A stretch of DNA of 64,000 nucleotides from Prochlorococcus marinus XMU1419 (lineage in GTDB: Bacteria > Cyanobacteriota > Cyanobacteriia > PCC-6307 > Cyanobiaceae). The position numbers and the translations under genes are program-made. This document shows, in pieces, positions 1 through 7,746 of this stretch (positions within the stretch are counted from its first letter, which is position 1; every line of letters begins with the position of its first letter). The notes under the pieces are model-generated. The model saw nothing but the letters and a program-made list of their open reading frames with translations. It did no database searches and was not told where the DNA came from. Location of the stretch: the NCBI RefSeq assembly GCF_017695955.1, contig NZ_JAAORO010000003.1, forward strand, positions 434,001 through 498,000, written 5' to 3'.

Positions 1-739
1 TTTTTTTTAATGAACTTTCTAATGCTTCACTTAAAGACTGCATAGATTTTTTAAGATGCCAAAGACCATGTGGTTGTTGACATATTTGTAAAACAGTTGA
101 TCCATATAATGCTGCAGTGTTATAAACATCCTCTTGGGAATAGAGTTTAAGTTGAAGATTTAAGAATTTTATCAAGCGCTCGTTCTTAGATAATCCACAT
201 ATACGCAATAAATCAAAGATAGTAGATTTAAGTAAGATCCCAGTGACGAGGTTTGACGGAACTAGTGCTTTAAGAAGTTGAGAAAAATCCCAAAAGTTAC
301 TGATTGGCAGCACTGGATTATTATTTGCAAATAACCAATTGCTTTGATGTATTCGGTTACAAAGATTCCAAAATCGACTACTTCCTGGAAACTGCATTTC
401 TTGTTCAGCAATCCATTTACTTTTTTCATACCAAATAGATATTGGCTTTAGACCATCTTTCAAATCCACAATGCAAGCAGGGTCTAAAATAGTAGCTTCA
501 GGAGATTGAATATCTAAAAAATTAAAAATTCTTGAATGTATTCCTCCTTTCTCTAAACCCGCAACTTGAGTTGCGCCAACATCAAAAATATAATTCTTTC
601 TTTTAAAAGTGCCTGCACATCCACCTGCTTGCGAATGAGATTCTATTAAAGTTACAGATAAACCTTGCTTTGATAAAATTGCTGCAGATGTTAGTCCTGC
701 TATACCAGCACCCACAACAACAACTTCAGACTTACTCAT
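1..739 (-). CDS. crtD: CrtD-like FAD-dependent carotenoid desaturase (C-terminus outside window)
   Basis: Only the N-terminal 246 codons lie in the window; the frame stays open to base 1. The start at 739 gives MSKSEVVVVGAGIAGLTSAA, a Rossmann FAD-binding GxGxxG motif directly at the N-terminus, followed by the E-x-x-x-x-x-GG segment (ESHSQAGGCAG) and FDVGATQVAGLE, a signature I associate with cyanobacterial CrtD (3',4'-desaturase of the myxoxanthophyll path) within the phytoene desaturase/CrtISO superfamily. The enzyme would act on membrane carotenoids. Prochlorococcus is not known for myxoxanthophyll, so the real substrate is uncertain and a CrtH-type isomerase is an alternative. Its start codon lies 4 bp from that of the opposite-strand gene at 744. 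Confidence 0.75.
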   Translation of the reverse strand, partial: MSKSEVVVVGAGIAGLTSAAILSKQGLSVTLIESHSQAGGCAGTFKRKNYIFDVGATQVAGLEKGGIHSRIFNFLDIQSPEATILDPACIVDLKDGLKPISIWYEKSKWIAEQEMQFPGSSRFWNLCNRIHQSNWLFANNNPVLPISNFWDFSQLLKALVPSNLVTGILLKSTIFDLLRICGLSKNERLIKFLNLQLKLYSQEDVYNTAALYGSTVLQICQQPHGLWHLKKSMQSLSEALESSLKK

Positions 740-743
740 TACA

Positions 744-1622
744 ATGCAAAAATTATCACCTTTTGAAGTTAGCGAAATTTGTAATGAATTAGGTGAACCT
801 TATCCAAAAAGTATTGAACAAGTTCATGGGGGTGATATTCATAGTGCATGGAAAATAGAATTTGCAAACAAAAAATTATTTCTCAAAAGAAACGATAGGC
901 ACAAAAACTTTCTTGAATTTGAAAAATATTGTCTACAAAATTTGAGAGATTATAGTAACGAAAAAAACTTAATTATTCCTGAAGTTATTACATTTAGAAA
1001 TTTTAAAAATGTAGAAATTCTTCTGATGGAATGGATAGATATGCAAAATTTTGATCAAAAAAACCTTGGTAAAGGTTTAGGAGAAATGCACTTAAATTCA
1101 ACAGAATCTAATCCAAAAATTTTTGGGTATCCGATTGAAGGTTTTATAGGATTAACAGATCAGTTGAAAGGCTGGGAACATAATTGGGTAGATTGTTTTT
1201 TAAACTTACGAATAATACCTCAATTATCAATTCTTAAATCAAATTTTTTAAACAAAGAAACCATAAATAAAGTTAATGAAAAAATTAGATCAGAATTGCT
1301 GAAGCATAAACCAATAAATACTCTTATTCATGGTGATTTGTGGTCAGGGAATGTTGGAATAGATAAAAGTGGTAGAGGAGTTATATTTGACCCAGCATCT
1401 TGGTGGGCAGATAATGAAGTAGATATCGCTATGACAAGACTATTTGGAGGTTTTGATAAAGAATTTTATGATGAGTATCATAAAATTTTTCCCATAAGAG
1501 AAGGATTCGAAAAGAGAATTATAATTTATAATTTTTACCACATATTGAATCACGCCAATATGTTTGGAGGTACATACTTTAACCAAGTAAAAGATTACGT
1601 TAAATCAATACTTAAAATGTAA
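744..1622 (+). CDS. Fructosamine/ketosamine-3-kinase family protein
   Basis: This 292-residue protein has the aminoglycoside-phosphotransferase-like kinase fold of the fructosamine kinase family. Visible landmarks are the N-terminal VHGGDIHSAWKI stretch, the catalytic loop IHGDLWSGNVG near residues 196-206 (H-G-D and the following N) and the DPASWW metal-binding segment near 215, all typical of the family. Such enzymes phosphorylate sugar adducts on amines or proteins so that they fall off, a protein repair role in the cytoplasm; the substrate here is not known. Length matches the family. The ATG at 744 precedes the conserved N-terminus closely, leaving only four bases to the start codon of the divergent CrtD-like gene. 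Confidence 0.85.
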   Translation: MQKLSPFEVSEICNELGEPYPKSIEQVHGGDIHSAWKIEFANKKLFLKRNDRHKNFLEFEKYCLQNLRDYSNEKNLIIPEVITFRNFKNVEILLMEWIDMQNFDQKNLGKGLGEMHLNSTESNPKIFGYPIEGFIGLTDQLKGWEHNWVDCFLNLRIIPQLSILKSNFLNKETINKVNEKIRSELLKHKPINTLIHGDLWSGNVGIDKSGRGVIFDPASWWADNEVDIAMTRLFGGFDKEFYDEYHKIFPIREGFEKRIIIYNFYHILNHANMFGGTYFNQVKDYVKSILKM

Positions 1623-1629
1623 TCTATAA

Positions 1630-1995
1630 CTAACCAAGATATGTTTTTTTAAGATTTTGTACTTTATCTAAAACAGCTTCACGATTTTCACTAGTGCGAA
1701 GATTTTGCCAGCTCCATTGACCAACAACAATTACTCCAAGAAGTTCTAGTAATCCAGGTAGAATTGGGAAAAAATTAATTGTGTCAATAATAACTTTAAT
1801 TATTATCTGAGCTATTACGACAACAGCAATTATGCCTGCCGCTTTGCCATACTTACCCATTTGAGTCCAATCAACCTTACCAAGGGTCTCATTGACTTTT
1901 CCCATTACATCAGAGTACTTGTCTGAAAAGCTTTTAGTTTCTGAGCTTGTAGCGGAGCCGGAGTCTTGATTAGACTCTGGTGTGTTATCACTCAT
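1630..1995 (-). CDS. CAAD/CURT1-type thylakoid membrane protein
   Basis: The protein has a hydrophilic, Ser/Asp-rich N-terminus, an amphipathic stretch (KYSDVMGKVNETLGKVDWTQ), two hydrophobic helices (about residues 54-73 and 78-100) joined by a turn with FFPILPGLLELLG, and a short basic C-terminal tail. That layout matches the CAAD domain first described on cyanobacterial aminoacyl-tRNA synthetases and the CURT1 proteins that bend thylakoid membranes. I chose the ATG at 1995 (121 residues); an in-frame TTG at 2028 would add 11 residues but looks like poor start context. It ends 7 bases from the convergent kinase gene. Likely a thylakoid protein; exact role is inference. Confidence 0.75.
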   Translation of the reverse strand: MSDNTPESNQDSGSATSSETKSFSDKYSDVMGKVNETLGKVDWTQMGKYGKAAGIIAVVVIAQIIIKVIIDTINFFPILPGLLELLGVIVVGQWSWQNLRTSENREAVLDKVQNLKKTYLG

Positions 1996-2283
1996 GAAAT
2001 CAGTAATCTCAATATATTGACCAGACAATAACGGAAAATTCTTCTATTTGCTACCTTTTTTTCATGTGTGATTCCGAACCGACACATTTTGTATTTTTTT
2101 GGATGTATTGATATATTTCAATATTGAATATATTTTTGAAGAAAATTTTATTTATGAATAATTTTCATTATTAAGTTGTTCTAACAAAAACATTAATAAA
2201 TCACACAAATAGCGATTCTTCAAAAGATTAAATTTTTAATTGTAATTATCATACCTTCATAAGATTAATTTGCGAAATGAAAA
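1996..2283. other. 288-bp non-coding gap between divergent genes
   Basis: This is the longest stretch without a gene outside the RNA cluster. It is very A+T-rich and must carry the divergent promoters of the CAAD protein and the MoeB-like gene. I found no convincing reading frame, hairpin terminator or known small RNA motif in it. A 15-codon frame beginning near 2064 has no family resemblance. Confidence 0.5.
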
Positions 2284-3438
2284 ATGACATTTTCAAAAGA
2301 TATCAAATTTAATTTATTAACTGCAGACGAACAAGAAAGATACCAAAAGCATTTAACACTCAAAGAGATAGGAAACGAAGGGCAATTAAAACTCAAAAAC
2401 AGTTCAGTACTATGCATAGGAGCAGGAGGCCTAGGATCTGCAGTATTAATTTATCTAGCGGCGACTGGGATTGGGAAAATCGGCATAGTAGATAATGATC
2501 ACGTTGAGAAGTCAAATCTCCAAAGACAGATAATTCATGAAACAAAAACTATAGGCAATCTTAAAGTTGATTCTGCCCGAGAAAGAATAAAAAAATTTAA
2601 TCCTAATTCTGAAGTATTAACATTTGCAGAGAGAATTAATCCAAATAATGCCCTAGAAATAATTAGAGAATTTGATATTATTTGCGATTGTTCAGATAAC
2701 TTTGCCACTAGATATTTGATAAATGATTCATGCCTGATACTTAATAAACCTTTAGTCTTTGGAAGTGTACAAGGCTTTGAAGGGCAAGTAAGTGTTTTTA
2801 ACCTTAATAAAAAGAGTCCTAATTTGCGAGACTTGCTTCCAGAATCACCTTCAAAAAAGGCTGTCCCTAGTTGCACAGAATATGGGGTAGTTGGAGTTTC
2901 AACAGGTTTAATAGGAATTTTTCAAGTAAATGAAATTATCAAAATAGTTTTAAAAAAAGGTGAAACTCTGGATGGAAAAATTTTAGTTTTTGATCTCTTG
3001 AATATGAGTATGAAAAAATTGCATTTAAAAAGAGATATTTTAAATCAACAAATTAATAATCTTTCTAAGTTTGCAGATTTTTATGATGATGATGATTATT
3101 GTTCTGAAAAAAATCATAAAATCAGGAGAATCAATGCTATTGATTTTCATAACTTATACAAAGCAAATCCTAACAAAATTCTTCTAATTGATGTTAGAGA
3201 AAATGAAGAATTTTCTGATTCTAGAATAGAGGGTTCCATATCAATCCCCCTAAGTCATTTGGACCAAGATTTTGACTTAGAGTTTATTAAAAAAGAAAGT
3301 TTAATTAAAGAAGTTTTTACCATATGTAAATCAGGGAAACGTTCTGAAAAAGCTTCAAAAATCTTATCTCAATTCAAAATTCAATCAAGATCTATTGAGG
3401 GTGGTATTGAAAAGGTAAAAAGAATTTTATCCAATTAA
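2284..3438 (+). CDS. moeB: MoeB/ThiF-family adenylyltransferase with C-terminal rhodanese domain
   Basis: An E1-like adenylating enzyme that would activate the C-terminal glycine of a ubiquitin-like sulfur carrier (MoaD, ThiS or similar), with a rhodanese domain to supply sulfur. Residues 1-260 hold the ThiF fold: nucleotide loop GAGGLGSAV near 47-55, DNDHVEKSNLQRQ, the DCSDNFATRY segment, and PSCTEYGVVGV. Residues about 285-384 form the rhodanese domain with active-site loop CKSGKRS (Cys near 347). Both CxxC pairs that bind structural zinc in classical MoeB are missing: the first place reads NLRDLLPE and the second DDDYCSEK. The partner carrier is not in the window, so MoeB versus ThiF role is open. 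Confidence 0.85.
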   Translation: MTFSKDIKFNLLTADEQERYQKHLTLKEIGNEGQLKLKNSSVLCIGAGGLGSAVLIYLAATGIGKIGIVDNDHVEKSNLQRQIIHETKTIGNLKVDSARERIKKFNPNSEVLTFAERINPNNALEIIREFDIICDCSDNFATRYLINDSCLILNKPLVFGSVQGFEGQVSVFNLNKKSPNLRDLLPESPSKKAVPSCTEYGVVGVSTGLIGIFQVNEIIKIVLKKGETLDGKILVFDLLNMSMKKLHLKRDILNQQINNLSKFADFYDDDDYCSEKNHKIRRINAIDFHNLYKANPNKILLIDVRENEEFSDSRIEGSISIPLSHLDQDFDLEFIKKESLIKEVFTICKSGKRSEKASKILSQFKIQSRSIEGGIEKVKRILSN

Positions 3439-3453
3439 TATAATAAAAAATAC

Positions 3454-4614
3454 TTAATAATCCACACCTCTTTTCAAATCAACTCCAACATTTGCATAAT
3501 GCTTATGACAGACCATTTCAGAGTAAACATCAGCGAGTTCAAAGTATGAAGGTTCATTTTTACATCTCCCAGTAATAACAACTTCTGTTTCTGCTGGTTT
3601 TTTTAAAAGCGTCTGATGTATTGATTCAACAGGTAGCAGCTCTAAATCAACAGTTGGGTTCAATTCATCCAAAATAATTGTTTTATACAAACCACTCAAA
3701 ATAGCAGCTTTAGCAATTTCCCATGCTCTTTCAGCCTCAACATAATCAATTGGTTGTTGCTGACCTCTCCAAACAATCGCATCTCTACCTGAGCGCAAAT
3801 GATCTACCAAGTGTGGGTAACTTTCTCTCAAAGCTTCAATAGCGGCATCTTCGGTATACCCATTCCCACCTTTTAACCACTGTAATATTAAAACTCTATG
3901 ACTTTTATCTTGAGATATTCCTTTGCCTATAGCTTGAAGTGCTTTGCCAAGCGCACTCGTGGACTTCCCTTTCCCTTCACCTGTATAAATCTCAATTCCA
4001 CCATTAAATCTCTTTTGCCCGGATTTGTTTGATAGATCTCCTATTAAACGTGGTCTCATTTCTGAATGAAGTTGCGATATTCGTACCAATGAGGCAGGTG
4101 CTGCCCTTCCAGTTATGATTATTTCTAACCCGTCAGGACGATTTTGAAGAGAATCAACTACTTCCTGAGTATCCAGCATTCCTAAATCAAGAACTGGATT
4201 CAACTCGTCTAGTACTACTACAGAATAAAGAGAACTAGCAATTGCTCCTTTAGCAATATTCCAACCTCTCTCAGCCTCCCCTATATCAAACTTTGTCACC
4301 TGATCAGCATTAAAGAATTCAGATCTTCCTGTCCTTACATGGTCAATTAAATGTGGAAAACCTCTTTGCAATGCCTCTATTGCTGAATCCTCATCATATG
4401 ACCTCTCAGGACCTTTCAAAAATCTCAGAAGTAGGACTCTCGACTGTCTGTTTTCGCATATTCCTAATCCTATGGTCCTAAGGACAACACCCAAAGCAGC
4501 CTGACTTTTACCCTTACCTTCACCATCATAAATATGTAGTTGACCTTTTGATCTTTCTTGACTGTCACTGGCTGTGACAATACCAATACCTCTATTTCTA
4601 ATTTTATTCGTCAA
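3454..4614 (-). CDS. Duplicated cob(I)alamin adenosyltransferase-like protein (CobA/CobO type)
   Basis: Two tandem copies of the CobA/BtuR ATP:corrinoid adenosyltransferase domain, roughly residues 25-190 and 205-386. Each has a P-loop GEGKGKS (near 31-37 and 211-217), a conserved AIEAL...PHL(I/V)DH block, an EAERxWxIAK helix and a LDELNP motif, with EI/VVITGR near each end. The usual family protein is a single domain of about 180-200 residues, so this is an internal duplication or fusion. It would attach the adenosyl group to cobalt in the cytoplasm for B12-dependent enzymes. The only in-frame start before the first domain is TTG at 4614. It is divergent from larE. Confidence 0.8.
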   Translation of the reverse strand: MTNKIRNRGIGIVTASDSQERSKGQLHIYDGEGKGKSQAALGVVLRTIGLGICENRQSRVLLLRFLKGPERSYDEDSAIEALQRGFPHLIDHVRTGRSEFFNADQVTKFDIGEAERGWNIAKGAIASSLYSVVVLDELNPVLDLGMLDTQEVVDSLQNRPDGLEIIITGRAAPASLVRISQLHSEMRPRLIGDLSNKSGQKRFNGGIEIYTGEGKGKSTSALGKALQAIGKGISQDKSHRVLILQWLKGGNGYTEDAAIEALRESYPHLVDHLRSGRDAIVWRGQQQPIDYVEAERAWEIAKAAILSGLYKTIILDELNPTVDLELLPVESIHQTLLKKPAETEVVITGRCKNEPSYFELADVYSEMVCHKHYANVGVDLKRGVDY

Positions 4615-4722
4615 TTGAACAAAGTTAATGAACTTAATCTAAGATATAGTTAAGAATATTATTAAAAATTTAATAATAAATTCAACCTATTCATAGGTAC
4701 TTTGAATTTTAAAGTAAATAGC

Positions 4723-5547
4723 ATGTTCAATCAACTAGAAATTCTTTCTGATGAACAAAGTGAAAAGCTTTATACAATTAGAAGATACATAAAGAATCTT
4801 GATAGTGTTTGTATTGCTTATTCTGGGGGAGTTGACAGTACATTAGTAGCATCATTAGCATTCGAGCAACTAGGTAGCAAGGCAATTGCGATTACAGGAA
4901 TTTCCCCTGCATTAGCCAATACACTTCGTGAAGAAGCAAGAAGTCAAGCAAAATGGATTGGTATGAAGCATATAGAAATTGAAACATCAGAATTAGACCA
5001 ATCAAGATACAGTAAAAATCCAAAGGATAGGTGCTTTGCATGCAAAAAAGAGCTTCACAAACATACAACATACATATCTAAAAAGTTTAATTACAAAAAT
5101 GTTGTAGATGGAGTCAATCTGGATGATCTTAGTGATTATAGGCCAGGTATAGAAGCTGCAAAAAAAGCAGGAGTCGTCTCGCCCCTTGCAGAATTAAAGT
5201 TCTCCAAACAAGATATTAGAGATATATCAAGAGCGTTAGGTTTTCCTTGGTGGGATAAGCCTGCTCAGCCTTGCTTATCATCAAGATTTCCTTATGGCCA
5301 TGAAATAACCAGTGAGAGGCTAAAAATGGTTGAAAGGGCTGAAGAATATCTAAAAAAAGGAGGTCTATCAGAGGTTAGAGTAAGATGCCAAGGCTTAACT
5401 GCAAGAATCGAAATCCCCCGAAATGAACTAGGTTATTTTTTTAAAAAATATAATTTTGATGATTTAGTGGAGTATTTTTCTAATTTAGGATTTAATTGCA
5501 CAAGCCTGGATCTTGAAGGACTTATTAGCGGTAAATTAAATAGATAA
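4723..5547 (+). CDS. larE: LarE-family ATP-dependent sulfur transferase
   Basis: A PP-loop ATP pyrophosphatase of the LarE family, with the SGGVDST motif near residues 33-39. LarE adenylates and then thiolates the pyridinium dicarboxylate precursor of the nickel-pincer cofactor. The conserved PCLSSRFPYG segment carries the cysteine (about 183) that is the sacrificial sulfur donor in Lactobacillus LarE. A CFAC pair near 104-107 adds two more cysteines, the pattern described for iron-sulfur-dependent LarE proteins. Neither LarB nor LarC is in the window, so the cofactor role is uncertain. I use ATG 4723 (274 residues); a TTG at 4702 would add seven residues. It precedes convergent speD by 9 bases. 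Confidence 0.8.
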   Translation: MFNQLEILSDEQSEKLYTIRRYIKNLDSVCIAYSGGVDSTLVASLAFEQLGSKAIAITGISPALANTLREEARSQAKWIGMKHIEIETSELDQSRYSKNPKDRCFACKKELHKHTTYISKKFNYKNVVDGVNLDDLSDYRPGIEAAKKAGVVSPLAELKFSKQDIRDISRALGFPWWDKPAQPCLSSRFPYGHEITSERLKMVERAEEYLKKGGLSEVRVRCQGLTARIEIPRNELGYFFKKYNFDDLVEYFSNLGFNCTSLDLEGLISGKLNR

Positions 5548-5556
5548 ATATTTCAT

Positions 5557-5991
5557 CTAAACAACCGTTCGCATCTGTTTCAGCACTGTCGAAGGAGGGT
5601 TTCGCTCAATGACACGTAAGGAATGTTCTTTAGCATTCAAAGCTTTAATTAAATATTGACTAGCAAGTTCAGGCAACATATTTTGACCACACGTAAATAT
5701 ATCGATGGCAGAATAATTAGATTCAGGCCAAGTATGTATTGAAATATGAGATTCAGCCAATAACGCAATTGCTGTAACACCTTGGGGCTCGAATTTATTA
5801 CTTATCAAATTAAGAACAGTTGCCTTTGCCAATTTGGCAGCTCTATTTAATATACAACGCAAAAAGGATTCATCATTTAATTTTTCGTAATCACATCTAT
5901 AAAGTTCCAACAATAGATGTTTACTTTGATGAATTAATTTTTGTTCATTACTAAACGTATTGAAACTTTGGTTATTTTTTTGGACTTCCAT
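5557..5991 (-). CDS. speD: S-adenosylmethionine decarboxylase proenzyme
   Basis: SpeD makes decarboxylated S-adenosylmethionine, the aminopropyl donor for spermidine synthesis in the cytoplasm. The self-cleavage site is visible in LAESHISIHTWPE around residue 80: the Glu-Ser bond is cut to form the pyruvoyl group from the Ser, with the following His, and the later TCG segment supplies the proton-donor Cys. Length (144 residues) is slightly long for the small bacterial class because of a roughly 20-residue N-terminal extension. It ends 9 bases after convergent larE. recF ends about 50 bases upstream of its start on the same strand, so co-transcription is possible. Confidence 0.92.
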   Translation of the reverse strand: MEVQKNNQSFNTFSNEQKLIHQSKHLLLELYRCDYEKLNDESFLRCILNRAAKLAKATVLNLISNKFEPQGVTAIALLAESHISIHTWPESNYSAIDIFTCGQNMLPELASQYLIKALNAKEHSLRVIERNPPSTVLKQMRTVV

Positions 5992-6042
5992 TAAATGAGT
6001 TTATATAAATCTAAGATTAGCTAAAAATCGTAACTTTTAGAA

Positions 6043-7151
6043 CTACAAATGAATCATTTGAGAAGAGCCTAAGAAAGACTGATTGAATTTGTCTAGGTGT
6101 GTTGCACTAATAAAACATTGACTATCTTTACCAACAGAATTTAATAACAAATTTTGCCTAGTTATATCTAATTCTGCCAAGACATCATCCAATATAAGTA
6201 TTGGCGGGGCTTCTAGTGTTTTGGTTAACAAATCTAGTTCAGCCATCTTTAAAGCCAAGACAAAAGTTCTTTGCTGACCGGATGAACCATATTTTCTAAC
6301 TGAAATTTTATTAATTAGAAACTCAATATCATCACGATGAGGTCCAAAATTACATTTTCCAGTCAATGCTTCTATTGAACGTTGATTAAATAGTTGTTCT
6401 GCTATTTTCTTACTAATAAATTCTTCTTCTTCTTCTTCTGGGCTTATATTTTGCATCCCAGAAAGATAATTTATACTTATTTGCTCCCGAGATTTGCTTA
6501 AATGATTATGCCAATATTCAACATATGGTTTTATTTTTAATAAAGCCCTTCTTCTACGCCTAAAAATTCTTGTACTAATTATTGACATTTGAATATCAAA
6601 ACTTTCAATAATGGCTGAGGATTTGTCATTAAGGAAGCTTTCTGAACGCCAAAAATGGCTTCTTTGTTTTAAAAGTCGGTTAAATCTAATTATTAAATCT
6701 AAATATACTGGCTCAAGCTGAGATACAACTTTATCAATCCATGTCCTTCTATAACTAGGGTCACTTTTTACAACATCTATATCATTAGAACAGAAACATA
6801 CGCTCCGAATATAATTCTTTATTTCACTCTGCCTTTTCAAGATAGATTCATTGACATAAACTCTTTTAGGACCCTTTCGGAATAAATTTAACTTTAAATC
6901 ATCTTTAAAATTTATTTGTCCCATGATTTCAGCCATATCACTATCATTTTCTATTAAATCTTTATCACTCAATGCTCTATTCGATTTCAATTGACTTAAA
7001 AATTCAACAGATTCAAGTAAATTTGACTTGCCAATACCATTACAGCCAAGAACAATTGCTCTTTGTTTTTTAAGGTCAATTTCAAAACTTTTATGGTTCC
7101 GAAAATTTTTAATTTTTAATTTATTTAAAAAAATTTTTTTTGTGCATTCAT
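6043..7151 (-). CDS. recF: RecF recombination ATPase; start apparently frameshifted at an A8T7 run
   Basis: RecF is an SMC-like ATPase that loads RecA at gaps. The reading frame carries KIKNFRNH at the N-terminus, Walker A GCNGIGKSN, the ABC signature SSGQQRTFVLALK and Walker B ILILDDVLAELD, so the whole protein is represented. The frame upstream of Walker A has no ATG, GTG or TTG; the first standard start is a TTG at 6990, which would cut Walker A off. An ATG at 7151 begins Met-Asn-Ala-Gln-Lys-Lys but runs out of frame across the A8T7 run (plus-strand 7127-7141) and stops at once; one extra base there restores about 369 residues. A Glu6 run encoded by GAA repeats lies near 6421. Confidence 0.8.
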
Positions 7152-7211
7152 TAATTAAATTAGCTAAATTTAAATTATTTAAATTTTTCTTAAAGAAATT
7201 GAAAAATTAGA

Positions 7212-7285
7212 GGGCATGTAGCTCAGTTGGATAGAGCATCAGATTCCGGTTCTGAGAGTCGGGGGTTCGAATCCCTCCATGCTCG
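7212..7285 (+). tRNA. tRNA-Arg (anticodon CCG)
   Basis: A full cloverleaf can be folded: the 7-bp acceptor stem GGGCATG/CATGCTC (one G-T pair), D arm with AGCTCAGTTGGATAGAGC, anticodon stem TCAGA/TCTGA with loop TTCCGGT giving CCG, and T arm with GGTTCGAATCC. The discriminator base is G, and CCA is not encoded. It lies just upstream of the recF start region on the opposite strand and 11 bases from the convergent acyltransferase-like gene. Confidence 0.95.
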
Positions 7286-7296
7286 TAAAATGATTT

Positions 7297-7743
7297 TTAA
7301 AGTTTATATCCCATTACTCTTATCCCATTGGGATCTAATATAAATCCACTTTCTTCTAAACTTTTAAATGAAGAAACTGGAGCCTGGACAGAAATACTGC
7401 AACCAGGCATTTCTCTATTTATTTTCTCGAGAGTCACCTTAAGCAATATTGAATAAAAAAGTTGCTGATTATTACCTGATGCAGCACTTAAATTCCATAA
7501 GTTTGCATTCAATCCTCGGTCAGATGTAACTCTTACAAAGCCATATAATTGATTCTTAAATTCATTCTGAATGGTAAAAAAGAAATTACTTTTCTCAATA
7601 GCCTCAGAAAGAGGTTTTATTGGAAATATCTCACAACCACAGTTCGCTAAAAGTTTATTAACTTCTTTAGCTGATGGGACTTGAGAAGAATTAACAAAAT
7701 AACCCTCTGGAAGAACAAGTTTCTTTTTAGGAAAATATTGCAA
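7297..7743 (-). CDS. GNAT-like acyltransferase, downstream of ppc
   Basis: The central and C-terminal parts look like a GNAT acyltransferase fold: FFFTIQNEF, GFVRVTSDRG as the core strand, then ILLKVTLEKINREMPG as a helix and a closing SSFKSLEESGFILDP motif, which resembles the final helix and strand of GNAT proteins. I cannot assign a substrate, and the acetyl-CoA loop is not canonical, so the call is moderate. The only usable start in this frame is TTG at 7743, since a TAA codon lies directly before it; the ppc stop is 3 bases further upstream. Expression probably depends on translational coupling to ppc. Confidence 0.6.
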   Translation of the reverse strand: MQYFPKKKLVLPEGYFVNSSQVPSAKEVNKLLANCGCEIFPIKPLSEAIEKSNFFFTIQNEFKNQLYGFVRVTSDRGLNANLWNLSAASGNNQQLFYSILLKVTLEKINREMPGCSISVQAPVSSFKSLEESGFILDPNGIRVMGYKL

Positions 7744-7746
7744 TTA

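Noticed and set aside
1996-2283. Short peptide frame near 2064
   Set aside because: Only 15 codons, no start context or family resemblance.
7028-7210. 60-residue Lys/Phe/Leu-rich frame on the plus strand
   Set aside because: It lies opposite the recF N-terminus and reads through A/T runs; no ribosome site and low-complexity composition.
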